From an uncultured Fidelibacterota bacterium (GTDB lineage Bacteria > Marinisomatota > Marinisomatia > SCGC-AAA003-L08 > GCA-002707645), in the NCBI GenBank assembly GCA_913020255.1, contig CAJWAW010000019.1:1-13410 (forward strand): 13,410 bases of DNA. The letters run 5' to 3'. The notes under the pieces are model-generated. The model saw only the letters and a list, made by a program, of their open reading frames with translations. It searched no databases and was not told where the DNA came from. This document shows, piece after piece, positions 1 to 7,742 of this stretch. How positions within the stretch are numbered: the first letter of the stretch is position 1; each line of letters starts with the position of its first letter. A program made the translations under genes and the position numbers.

Positions 1-1087
1 CCCCACCATCTGCAGTGCCATCATCATCTCCACCATCTGTAGTTCCAGTATCATCACCACCACCTGTAGCACCAGCATCACCATCATCATCTGGGCATGC
101 ATCACAAGTTACAGGGCAATAAACAGATATTGGATTAATACCAGCTTGAGCATCACAACTACCTAAAACTGCAACTGCTCCAGCACAATCAGTATAACCA
201 TAACTTGCAAAACCTGATAAATCAGAATCTACGCAATCATCAGATGAATCATCACCACCATCTACAGTGCCATCATCATCTCCACCATCTGTAGTTCCAG
301 TATCATCACCATCATCAGCGCAAGCAAACTCGCAAGTGTGAGTTGGAGAAGCACAATATTCTTTAGCATAATCTAATTCATAGCCATGATTATTTGTTAA
401 ATAACAAGCACATAATAATGTACAATCATCACATTCCCTATCTCCCCATGAAGCATCGCTTTCAGCGCTAACACTTTCATAAGCATCACAATAGCCTGCA
501 TCATCATCTGGACATGCATCACAAGTCACAGGACATATATCTGATATTAAACCACACCCACCTAAAGCTGTTAAAGCATCAGCGCAGGTACTAACGCCGT
601 AACTTGCTAAAGCTGCATCATTATCTACACACTCATCAGAATCATCAGGATCATCAGAATCATCACTAGGAGTACAACCAAAATTCCAATCAGGATTAGA
701 TGTATTATCAGGAGAATAATAGTTATATCCATAACCTTCACATTCCTCCTGAGTTAAACTATAATATGCAGAATGTGGACCATCACCATTTAACCCGTTT
801 TGGAATAAAGTATAACAAAATCCTTGCCAGCAGTGGTCACAATCATCCATCATAAAACCATCAGGACATGTCCCATTACAATAATTATCAAAATACGGAT
901 CGTTAGGATTTGTTCCTGGTACAACCCAAGTACCTGAACAATCCTGCTCATCAACATCATAATCAACTGTATTATTTTCATAACAATATGATCTCCAGCA
1001 ATTACCACATGAATCCTCAGTTAAACCTGCAGGACAAGCAGCAAATGCGAATGTAGAAACAAATAAAATACTTACTATATTTTTCAT
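1..1087 (-). CDS. Secreted Cys/Asp-rich protein with two ShKT-like modules (3' end outside window)
   Basis: The frame stays open from ATG 1087 to the window edge, giving 362 visible residues with no stop. The start is supported by AGGAG about 8 nt upstream. A type I signal peptide is clear (MKNIVSILFVSTFAFA, then AC). Residues 18-36 and 74-92 repeat one module, C-x8-C-x2-C-W-x3-C-Y. Residues 153-192 (Cys 153, 168, 178, 185, 189, 192) and 285-331 (Cys 285, 301, 311, 324, 328, 331) match the six-cysteine ShKT pattern ending C-x3-C-x2-C, with PVTCDAC in both. Between them lies another eight-cysteine stretch (200-256). Modules are joined by Asp/Gly/Thr linkers (141-152, 258-284, 333-362) that could bind calcium. 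A Fur-like palindrome lies upstream and the haem operon ends just before, so an iron-regulated extracellular role is plausible. The biochemical function is unknown to me, and the disulfides and ShKT fold are inferred from spacing only. Confidence 0.85.
   Translation of the reverse strand, partial: MKNIVSILFVSTFAFAACPAGLTEDSCGNCWRSYCYENNTVDYDVDEQDCSGTWVVPGTNPNDPYFDNYCNGTCPDGFMMDDCDHCWQGFCYTLFQNGLNGDGPHSAYYSLTQEECEGYGYNYYSPDNTSNPDWNFGCTPSDDSDDPDDSDECVDNDAALASYGVSTCADALTALGGCGLISDICPVTCDACPDDDAGYCDAYESVSAESDASWGDRECDDCTLLCACYLTNNHGYELDYAKEYCASPTHTCEFACADDGDDTGTTDGGDDDGTVDGGDDSSDDCVDSDLSGFASYGYTDCAGAVAVLGSCDAQAGINPISVYCPVTCDACPDDDGDAGATGGGDDTGTTDGGDDDGTADGG
3..311. repeat. 57-bp imperfect direct repeat inside the Cys-rich gene
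   Basis: Positions 3-59 and 255-311 are identical except for one base (g12 versus a264). The offset is 252 nt, exactly 84 codons. The copies encode Asp/Gly/Thr linkers that flank the distal ShKT-like module. A second related pair, near 84-115 and 501-532 (offset 417 nt, 139 codons), encodes the PVTCDACPDDD ends of the two ShKT-like modules. In-frame spacing fits duplication of linker-plus-module units, and the near identity suggests recent duplication or conversion. Confidence 0.85.
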
Positions 1088-1120
1088 TTAATACTCCTAG
1101 TTATAATTGATTTAATTAAA

Positions 1121-1137
1121 ATGAGATTGAATCTCAT
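1121..1137. promoter_or_regulatory. Fur-like operator upstream of the Cys-rich secreted protein
   Basis: ATGAGATTGAATCTCAT is a perfect inverted repeat with 8-bp arms around one central base. It differs from the core of the palindrome at 8756-8774 at only three positions, all near the centre. It matches 10 of 14 defined positions of the classical 7-1-7 Fur pattern TGATAATnATTATCA. The adjacent AT-rich tract (1138-1158) carries further GATAAT/ATGATA half-site-like hexamers. It lies 34 bp upstream of ATG 1087. No confident -35/-10 pair was assigned. Confidence 0.65.
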
Positions 1138-1226
1138 AATGATAATTTAAGAATGATAAATTTTACCTGCAATATTTTTTTCGACTAATTATTCTATTTT
1201 TAGAATTTTATATTATTAAAACAAAT

Positions 1227-1973
1227 TTAACTTTCAAGAATAATAGTCACAATAGATACTATATCTACAATATTAACTTCATTATCAGCATTTACATCAG
1301 CCGTTTCTAATTGACAACCTTCTAATGATGTTGTTTCTAACACATAGCCCACTACGCCTACAATATCCACTACATTGATAGTGCCATCATTATTAACATC
1401 ACCTTGGATATTATTGCATTCCAAGTCAACCGACAGACCAGTCTGATAACGAAATGAAACGTTTCCACCTGCGCTATTTTCATAGTAATCGTAAGCCCAT
1501 ATTTTAATTACGTCAATTCCATTTGCACATTTTGCAAACATAGTATAATTTGTTGGAACTAATTGATAAGCATCATTAAACCAACCCCATGAATTTAGAG
1601 CTGGATTTTTAATCCCCTCAACAAAGGTATGTGTTTGAAGATCATAGAAATCATAATGTTTTCTATCTTTTAACCATTTAACATTTTCTGGGATATCATT
1701 TAATTGACCCCAATAATCACTCCATACCTTAGAAGAATCAACATAGGCTGCCCCATTACCAATTCCTGACATTCCACCATTTGTTCTAATATGCTTTCGC
1801 TGAAATGCAAAATCCCATTCTGTAGATAGCTCAGGATTGGCTATATCTACAACGCTATTGCTTTCAACTGAGAAATATATCCAATCTGAATAACTTGTAG
1901 CTGGAATTGTAACAATAAACTCATCAGTTAAACAAACTGAATTAAGTATAAATAAAGCAACAAAATAAAACAT
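1227..1973 (-). CDS. hmuY: HmuY-like haem-binding protein with C-terminal dockerin type I domain
   Basis: This 248-residue protein likely binds haem outside the cell and hands it to the receptor encoded just upstream. The start at 1973 has AAAGGAG about 6 nt upstream. A short hydrophobic signal (about 1-16) lacks a canonical lipobox: Cys14 sits in NSVC, so lipidation as in Porphyromonas HmuY is doubtful. Residues 20-180 resemble the HmuY family, with TEWDFAFQRKHIRTNGG at 51-67 and the VSFRYQTG strand at 172-179. His61, His106 and His115 are possible ligands, but I cannot align them to the known haem histidines. Residues 191-248 form a dockerin I domain with two full calcium loops (Asp192/Asn194/Asp196/Asp203 and Asp226/Asn228/Asp230/Asp237). 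It is last in the haem operon, 12 nt after the receptor gene. The family call is fairly sure and the function is inferred. Confidence 0.78.
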   Translation of the reverse strand: MFYFVALFILNSVCLTDEFIVTIPATSYSDWIYFSVESNSVVDIANPELSTEWDFAFQRKHIRTNGGMSGIGNGAAYVDSSKVWSDYWGQLNDIPENVKWLKDRKHYDFYDLQTHTFVEGIKNPALNSWGWFNDAYQLVPTNYTMFAKCANGIDVIKIWAYDYYENSAGGNVSFRYQTGLSVDLECNNIQGDVNNDGTINVVDIVGVVGYVLETTSLEGCQLETADVNADNEVNIVDIVSIVTIILES

Positions 1974-1985
1974 TATATCTCCTTT

Positions 1986-4487
1986 TTAATATTTGAAAGT
2001 AATTTGAGCAATAACTCTTCTTCCAGGATCATAAGATGATAAATATTCTGAGCTTTCAAACTCACCGAATCTCCTTTCATCTTTATAATCTAGAATATTT
2101 TTAAAACCAAATTTTATCTCCAGTGCATCAATTGGACTATATAGAAATATAAAATCAGCCATAACATAGTCATCCAACCATACTTTACTATCACCATCTA
2201 AAACAAATTTCTCTCCTAAATATTTTACATTAAGTGAAAATTGTAATTTATTTTCCAACACAGTATATAAATAATTCATCCTAAATGAATATTTTGACAT
2301 TAACTCCAATGCAGACAAATCATCAGATGAAGGGTTTGTATAGTTAAAAACAAATTTAAGTTTATTTTTATAATTAATCTCTTTTTCATAATTAGAATTA
2401 AATCCAGTGATAATTACATTGTTAAAATTATAATACTTCATTTCCCCATCTTCTACATTCCAGATTGTACCAATCATATCTTTTACATCATTATAAAAAA
2501 ATTCAACAGAATAACTACTATTATACATTCTTTTATCAATAGAGAATGAAAAATAGTCATTTGACGTTGGAATTAAATCAGAATTTCCAACAATAACAGG
2601 GTCATGACCTAAAAAATTATAATATAACTCCTTAATAGATGGTACTCGAAATCCTTTACTATAATTAAACCTTATATCATATGGTTGGTACTGCTTTAAC
2701 ATATATGCAAAAGAATAAACATTATTATTTTTATAGTTCTTTGCTTGCACATTACGAACGGCAAAGCTAATTCTATCATTATTATTTAAATTCCAGCTAT
2801 CACCAAAATAAAATGCAGTTCTATTAAAATATTTAGAATCATCAATCCCACCAAAAATAGAAGAATATTCACAATCTGTAATACTTGAATCTAATGGATA
2901 ATCACAAACTCCATACTCAAAATCATAGGTAATAGTTTGATTAATATACTCTCCAGGTTGAGGAGGAGTTCCTCCATCACTGCCATCACTACCATCACCA
3001 TCATGATCCCAATCTGTAAAAATACATCCTTGAAACCCAGTGCTTGGATTCCAATTAGGATTATCACAAACACTTACTGTTTCATCATAATTATCTTGCG
3101 GTCCATAATCTCCAGTATTTTTATAAATATTAAAGGAAGAATAAGAATCATCATTATATTCTACCCCAAATGTAAAATGATGATTTAAATAAATTTTATC
3201 ATACTCTATATTAAATGCCTCATTAATATGAATAGCATTAATAAATTCACGTAATTCAAAGTTATTTGAAGAATTATAAAAATTGGCTATACTTGGATTA
3301 TTAGGTATATTTGTGTAATTAAAATAAACACTACTTTTTTTATATTGTTCTTTATTATATGATATTTTTACTAAAGAATTCATATTATGAATATTAAATT
3401 GAAAGCTATATCTATCATCTTCAGATTTAGGTCTTTCATATTGAGGAGATGTATAATAAGTAAAATATGGAGCAATATCAATACTTGTTTCATTATCTTC
3501 ATAGACAAATATATCTTTAATATAATTTTTGAAACTCATCTCTAAAAAATATTTAGAATTAAAATTATAATTTAATTTATGATAATGAGAAAACGCATCA
3601 TATGATTCGAGTGTTTTAGTATATATACCGCCATTGCCCGAATAAACAGCATCATTTAATGTTAAATCATAGCCGTCAGAACTAATCTTATTCAAATCCA
3701 ACATGTATGAAAAATCATTAATACTAAATCCTAAATTTAAATTTTTAGAGTCATTCAATGGATCATCATATAAATATGACAATTTAGAAGAAAAATCTTG
3801 TTTGTTTTTTTTAGTAATAATATTAACCACTCCCCCAATAGCGCTAGAACCATAAAGACTTGACATTCCACCTTCAACAATTTCAATACGCTCAACGTTA
3901 GAAAGATTAAGCATAGTAAAATCTATCATACCTGAAAATTCGCCAGAAACTCTTGCTCCATCTATTAAAAAAAGGATATATTGATCGCCTAACCCTTGAA
4001 TTTTAATCTTATCACTTGTAAAATTAGCATGTGTCCACATTTGGTTCTGCATATTTGGCAATACCATTTCAAGAACATCTTTAACATTTGTATATACAGA
4101 ATTACTAATATCTTCTGATGAAATAACGTGAGTTAATACTGGTGAGTCTTTAATATATGTTTGATTTTTATTACCAGTAACTACAATCTCATCATAATCT
4201 AGTATACTTTCAGATAAAGCAATCTTCAAGTTATTATCTACCTCTACATCAATATCTATAATTTTATCAGCATAACCAATATGACTAATTTTTATTTTTA
4301 TATACCTTTTATCTTTTAAATCTAACGCAAAAAAACCATTTGCATCTGAGGATTGGCCAAAGACTTCATTTTCATATAAAACAATATTTGCATTATTTAT
4401 AGGCTTATCTGATGCATCAACCACATGACCTTTAAATATATAGTTAGGCAATGCAAATGAAAATAATATAATACTATATAATAACAT
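1986..4487 (-). CDS. hmuR: TonB-dependent haem/iron receptor, HmuR-like
   Basis: This outer-membrane receptor of 833 residues imports its ligand, probably haem, using TonB energy. Order: signal peptide (about 1-17), carboxypeptidase-regulatory-like domain (18-93), a switch or TonB-box-like region (DEIVVTG, 99-105), plug (about 112-226, with LIDGARVSG and VERIEIVEGGMSSLYGSSAIGGVVNI features) and a beta-barrel ending in an aromatic strand (Phe831, Tyr833). The haem-receptor landmark FRVP (613-616) is followed by GNSDL (634-638). His628 lies between them, where HemR/HmuR receptors carry a functional histidine. Residues about 470-545 form an unusual loop with Cys 474, 488, 528 and 539 and the Asp/Gly run DWDHDGDGSDGSDGG. 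No clear ribosome binding site precedes the ATG at 4487. A palindrome (4506-4519) lies just upstream. The TonB-receptor call is secure; haem specificity rests on the neighbours and His628. Confidence 0.9.
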   Translation of the reverse strand: MLLYSIILFSFALPNYIFKGHVVDASDKPINNANIVLYENEVFGQSSDANGFFALDLKDKRYIKIKISHIGYADKIIDIDVEVDNNLKIALSESILDYDEIVVTGNKNQTYIKDSPVLTHVISSEDISNSVYTNVKDVLEMVLPNMQNQMWTHANFTSDKIKIQGLGDQYILFLIDGARVSGEFSGMIDFTMLNLSNVERIEIVEGGMSSLYGSSAIGGVVNIITKKNKQDFSSKLSYLYDDPLNDSKNLNLGFSINDFSYMLDLNKISSDGYDLTLNDAVYSGNGGIYTKTLESYDAFSHYHKLNYNFNSKYFLEMSFKNYIKDIFVYEDNETSIDIAPYFTYYTSPQYERPKSEDDRYSFQFNIHNMNSLVKISYNKEQYKKSSVYFNYTNIPNNPSIANFYNSSNNFELREFINAIHINEAFNIEYDKIYLNHHFTFGVEYNDDSYSSFNIYKNTGDYGPQDNYDETVSVCDNPNWNPSTGFQGCIFTDWDHDGDGSDGSDGGTPPQPGEYINQTITYDFEYGVCDYPLDSSITDCEYSSIFGGIDDSKYFNRTAFYFGDSWNLNNNDRISFAVRNVQAKNYKNNNVYSFAYMLKQYQPYDIRFNYSKGFRVPSIKELYYNFLGHDPVIVGNSDLIPTSNDYFSFSIDKRMYNSSYSVEFFYNDVKDMIGTIWNVEDGEMKYYNFNNVIITGFNSNYEKEINYKNKLKFVFNYTNPSSDDLSALELMSKYSFRMNYLYTVLENKLQFSLNVKYLGEKFVLDGDSKVWLDDYVMADFIFLYSPIDALEIKFGFKNILDYKDERRFGEFESSEYLSSYDPGRRVIAQITFKY

Positions 4488-4505
4488 AGTTGTAATTTAA
4501 GAAAC

Positions 4506-4519
4506 CGACTATATAGTCG
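4506..4519. promoter_or_regulatory. 14-bp perfect palindrome between hugZ-like gene and receptor gene
   Basis: CGACTATATAGTCG is perfectly self-complementary and locally GC-richer than its surroundings. It sits in the 45-nt gap inside the haem operon, 18 nt upstream of the receptor ATG. It could fold in RNA as a 5-bp stem with a 4-nt loop, or be a protein-binding site. It does not resemble the two Fur-like boxes. No T-run follows it on the minus strand, so it is not a typical intrinsic terminator. Its role is unknown. Confidence 0.45.
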
Positions 4520-4532
4520 AAAAGAGAAATAT

Positions 4533-5057
4533 TTAGTTAATATTATTTTTTTCTGTATGACCTTTATCATTGAGATACTTAATTTTATCTAATTTTTGAC
4601 CCATAAAACTAAAGGCTCTTGCAAAACCATGAACTAATAGACCATCCTCTGGTTGCAATTTAAATAAATAAAAATCAGTTAAATTTTTTAGGTAAGCAAT
4701 AGGTTCGCCAAATTTATTTTCCAATAATTGCATTTTTGAAACCCACTCTTTACTATCTCTTTTAATAACTGTAGATCTTGATGTAACTGTGAATCTTTTT
4801 CTAACAAAAATATTTTCAGCTTTTTCCTCATCTTCTATAATCATCAATGACACAATAGGATTATTAATCAAATTATCTGTATGCTTTGATAATTTACTAA
4901 TATATATATAAAAATTATTATCACTATTATCATAACAACATGGGGCATAGCTTGCATTTGGCTCACCATTATTATTAACAGTACTTAAAATAACAGTCTT
5001 CATATTATTTATTATACTTTCTTTATGATTTATTGCTTCTTCTAAAACCTTATCCAT
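4533..5057 (-). CDS. hugZ: HugZ/HutZ-family haem oxygenase-like protein
   Basis: This 174-residue split-barrel protein (pyridoxamine 5'-phosphate oxidase-like fold) probably degrades haem in the cytoplasm to release iron. Family marks are LSTVNNNGEPNASYAP (24-39), YIYISKLSKHTDNL (50-63), NPIVSLMIIEDE (66-77), DFYLFKLQPEDGLLVHGFARAF (128-149) and a C-terminal GH (166-167). HugZ and HutZ proteins use a C-terminal histidine as haem ligand, so His167 is a candidate. I chose ATG 5057 over a longer frame starting at 5099: AGGAG lies about 8 nt before 5057, homology begins near it, and it overlaps the hmuV stop by only 8 nt, like other joins in this operon. It is the second haem-breakdown candidate in the operon besides hmuS. 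Family membership is well supported; activity is inferred. Confidence 0.85.
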   Translation of the reverse strand: MDKVLEEAINHKESIINNMKTVILSTVNNNGEPNASYAPCCYDNSDNNFYIYISKLSKHTDNLINNPIVSLMIIEDEEKAENIFVRKRFTVTSRSTVIKRDSKEWVSKMQLLENKFGEPIAYLKNLTDFYLFKLQPEDGLLVHGFARAFSFMGQKLDKIKYLNDKGHTEKNNIN

Positions 5058-5856
5058 TATTCGCTCCTTTTTTACTAAAAACCACGAATGGCCTATCATT
5101 GTTTTTAATTATATCAACACTTACATTAAATATATCTTCTAATCTAGATTTAGTTGCCACATCAGCAGTTTTACCATACGACATAAGCTTTGAACTTTTA
5201 AGCATAATCAATTTATTTGAATACATCAAAGCATGATTTAAATCATGTAAAACCATCAAAATTGTCAATCCTTTACCATTTATTGTTTTCAACAAATCAA
5301 ACAATGCGTATTGATGACTAATGTCCAGATAAGATGTTGGCTCATCTAAAATTAATAATTTCTCATGATTCTGTTCTGACCATATTTGAGCTAAAACTCT
5401 AGCTAGCTGAACTCTCTGCTTCTCACCACCTGATAAAGTCATATAATTTTGATTAATAAAATTATTTAAATCAAAAATATTAATAATGTCTTTACAAATT
5501 TTTTCTGTGATATTATTTTCTTCAATTCCCCTATAAGGATACCTACCCATTTTCACTATATCTAATACAGAAAAAGGAAATGATAAAGAATTGGATTGAG
5601 GAAGTACTGATCTATATTTTGAAAGCTCTTTAACATTCCATTTAAAGTTGGCAATATTATTGATGAAAATATTACCAGATGAAGGATTTAATTCCCCAGA
5701 TATCAATTTCACTAAAGTACTTTTCCCAGAACCATTAGGCCCAACAATTGAAACCATATCACCACTTTCTATATTAAATGATATTTTATCTACTAAACTC
5801 TTATTATTTATAGTATAGCATAATGAATCAACTGATACAATAGACTTATTCAGCAT
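5050..5856 (-). CDS. hmuV: Haem ABC transporter ATP-binding protein HmuV
   Basis: This 268-residue ATPase powers haem import through HmuU. All motifs are intact: Walker A GPNGSGKST (39-47), Q-loop Gln87 (VLPQSNSLSF), signature LSGGEKQ (141-147), Walker B LLILDEP (167-173) and the switch His204 in MVLHDLNHAL. Length and motif layout fit the FecE/BtuD/HmuV group of siderophore, cobalamin and haem importers. Its ATG overlaps the hmuU stop by 11 nt with AAGG upstream, suggesting translational coupling. Haem rather than siderophore or B12 is inferred from the neighbouring hmuS, hugZ and hmuY. Confidence 0.93.
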   Translation of the reverse strand: MLNKSIVSVDSLCYTINNKSLVDKISFNIESGDMVSIVGPNGSGKSTLVKLISGELNPSSGNIFINNIANFKWNVKELSKYRSVLPQSNSLSFPFSVLDIVKMGRYPYRGIEENNITEKICKDIINIFDLNNFINQNYMTLSGGEKQRVQLARVLAQIWSEQNHEKLLILDEPTSYLDISHQYALFDLLKTINGKGLTILMVLHDLNHALMYSNKLIMLKSSKLMSYGKTADVATKSRLEDIFNVSVDIIKNNDRPFVVFSKKGANNG

Positions 5857-6919
5857 AACTAAACCTTCTTTTCTGACTTATTATAAGCCATATAAAAAAT
5901 GGCGCACCGATAGCTGATGTAACAACCCCAATAGGTAATTGCGCAGGAGCAATAATCGTTTTAGATATCAAGTCAGATGTAAGCAATAAAATAGCACCCA
6001 ATAATGCTGATCCAGGCAATAAAGTACTATGTTTAGGACCAATAAATAAACGAACTAAATGAGGTGTAACTAGCCCTATAAATCCTATCATACCGCAAAA
6101 TGAAACGGAAATCCCTACTATAATAGATGAAAATAAAATTATCTTTTTCTTTAACATTTCAATATCAATGCCAAGATGATTTGCTTCTGCATCTCCAAGC
6201 ATAAATATATCCAATTGTTTTTTCATAAAATAAACAGCTATTAATGGTAAAATAATAAATATAGAAGTAATAAATACAATATCCCAATCTGCATTATCAA
6301 GACCACCTAAAGTCCAAAAAGTAAAACTTCTTAGCTCTGCATCTGATGACATGCTTACAAATAAACCAATAATTGAACCAGCTAAAGCATTTATAGCAAT
6401 TCCTGATAATAACATTACCATAATATTTGTACGATTATCAATTTTAGATATTTTATATATTAAAACTGTTGCAAAAAATGAACCGACCATAGCAAGCAAA
6501 GGCAATATATAAATAATAGATAAAAATGGGATATAATATGATATAATATTTAGAAACATTATAGATATCATAGCCCCAACTGCCGCACCACTTGACACAC
6601 CTATAAACCCTGGATCTACTAAAAAATTTCTAAATAGACCTTGTAAAATAGCCCCTGAGGTTCCTAGCCCCATACCTACGAGTAAAGCAAGAAATATTCT
6701 CGGTAATCGTATATTGAAAATAACCGTTTCATGTATTTGATTATAAACAATAGAAGATTCATTGGAATTGAGAATCATCTTATCTAAAAGAATTTGAAAA
6801 ATCTGCTTAAGGCTAATAGTAACAGGGCCAATAATAAATGATAATAATATTAAAAAACACAATGTAATTATTGATAAAATAAAGAATGCGTTCTTTGTAT
6901 ATAATTTATTTTTAATCAA
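5846..6919 (-). CDS. hmuU: Haem ABC transporter permease HmuU (FecCD family)
   Basis: This inner-membrane permease of 357 residues has the FecCD/BtuC layout of about nine to ten hydrophobic segments. Typical stretches are the first helix (11-31), GMGLGTSGAILQGLFRNFLVDPG (82-104), VSSGAAVGA after it, and the late GLVTPHLVRLFIGPKHSTLLPG region that contacts the ATPase. The start is probably TTG 6919: an in-frame TAA lies two codons upstream, no ATG occurs before residue 47 or so, and the TTG start preserves the first transmembrane helix. It overlaps the hmuT stop by 8 nt, matching other joins here. The alternative of a non-standard start next to the upstream stop cannot be ruled out. Confidence 0.92.
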   Translation of the reverse strand: MIKNKLYTKNAFFILSIITLCFLILLSFIIGPVTISLKQIFQILLDKMILNSNESSIVYNQIHETVIFNIRLPRIFLALLVGMGLGTSGAILQGLFRNFLVDPGFIGVSSGAAVGAMISIMFLNIISYYIPFLSIIYILPLLAMVGSFFATVLIYKISKIDNRTNIMVMLLSGIAINALAGSIIGLFVSMSSDAELRSFTFWTLGGLDNADWDIVFITSIFIILPLIAVYFMKKQLDIFMLGDAEANHLGIDIEMLKKKIILFSSIIVGISVSFCGMIGFIGLVTPHLVRLFIGPKHSTLLPGSALLGAILLLTSDLISKTIIAPAQLPIGVVTSAIGAPFFIWLIISQKRRFSYAE

Positions 6920-7742
6920 GATTTAAAATTTCTATTAATTCTAACACATTACTAGTCAAACTTGGTCCAAATGATAGAAAATCGCCCATACTAATATCAA
7001 TTACACGATTATTTAATACGGCTGCAATAGATCTAAATTCATTTGAATCTGTAAAAATAGAACTTGACTTTTGATCACCACTTGAATAAGAAGAAACAAG
7101 TATAATATCTGGATTGAAATTAATAATCTGCTCTTTAGTAACTTTCTTATATTTAGAAAATTCATCTTTGAAAATATTATTTCCACCCATGAATTTAATA
7201 AGGTAATCAGCCCTAGTATTATTTCCAGCAGCTGTCAATGAACCTGCTGTGGGATTCATGAAAAATACTACTTTTGGACTTAATTCATAATCACCTATTT
7301 TTCGATTTATAATTTCACAATCTTTTTTTATTTTATCAATTGTTAAGAATCCTTCATCTTCAACATCTAAAATAATTGATATGCTATCTACTAAATCAAT
7401 AATTTCACCTACAGAGTGAGGAGATTTAAATATCTCCATCTTCACTCCACTTTTCCTTAATTGTTCAACAACTTTTGGAGGTCCTATATCAGTTGTGGTT
7501 AAAATATAATCAGGAGACATGGATAAAATACCTTCACTAGATATAGCTCTGATATAACCAACTTGAGGTAATTTTTTTACTTTATATGGAATAGTACTTG
7601 AAACATCTACAGCAACCACTTTATTACCCTGATTAAGAGTAAAAACAGTTTCAGTTACACACCCACCTATTGTAATAATACGCTCTGTTTCTTGCCCAAT
7701 AATAAAAGATAAAACAAGAGATAATAAAAGATATTTATTCAT
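6912..7742 (-). CDS. hmuT: Periplasmic haem-binding protein HmuT
   Basis: This 276-residue solute-binding protein delivers haem in the periplasm to HmuUV. A signal peptide covers about 1-17 (MNKYLLLSLVLSFIIGQ). The mature part starts with ERIITIGGCVTETVFTL, followed by the class III binding-protein pattern. LPQVGYIRAISSEGILSMSPDYIL (58-81) closely follows the Yersinia HmuT segment that carries haem ligand Tyr70, so Tyr63 is the likely ligand here. TAAGNNTRADYLIKFMGG (170-187) is the second-lobe hallmark; no obvious histidine replaces Yersinia His167. There is no lipobox, so it is probably soluble. ATG 7742 has AGGAG upstream and overlaps the hmuS stop by 8 nt. Confidence 0.9.
   Translation of the reverse strand: MNKYLLLSLVLSFIIGQETERIITIGGCVTETVFTLNQGNKVVAVDVSSTIPYKVKKLPQVGYIRAISSEGILSMSPDYILTTTDIGPPKVVEQLRKSGVKMEIFKSPHSVGEIIDLVDSISIILDVEDEGFLTIDKIKKDCEIINRKIGDYELSPKVVFFMNPTAGSLTAAGNNTRADYLIKFMGGNNIFKDEFSKYKKVTKEQIINFNPDIILVSSYSSGDQKSSSIFTDSNEFRSIAAVLNNRVIDISMGDFLSFGPSLTSNVLELIEILNLD

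Noticed and set aside
1..320. CRISPR-like or tandem array from repeated ccatcatcatc blocks
   Set aside because: The repeats are in frame with an open Cys-rich gene, encode Asp/Gly linkers, and have no regular spacer structure.
1191..1206. Hairpin attcta-tttt-tagaat after hmuY as a terminator
   Set aside because: The stem is six A/T-rich pairs and no T-run follows on the minus strand, so chance in such AT-rich DNA is as likely.
2937..3188. Plus-strand open frame within the receptor gene
   Set aside because: It lies entirely inside the receptor in the antisense direction, has low-complexity Ile/Thr/Ser composition and no homology marks; it is a shadow of the AT-rich receptor gene.
5058..5099. 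Longer start for the HugZ-like gene at 5099
   Set aside because: The extra 14 residues lie inside hmuV, lack homology and precede an AGGAG placed correctly for ATG 5057.
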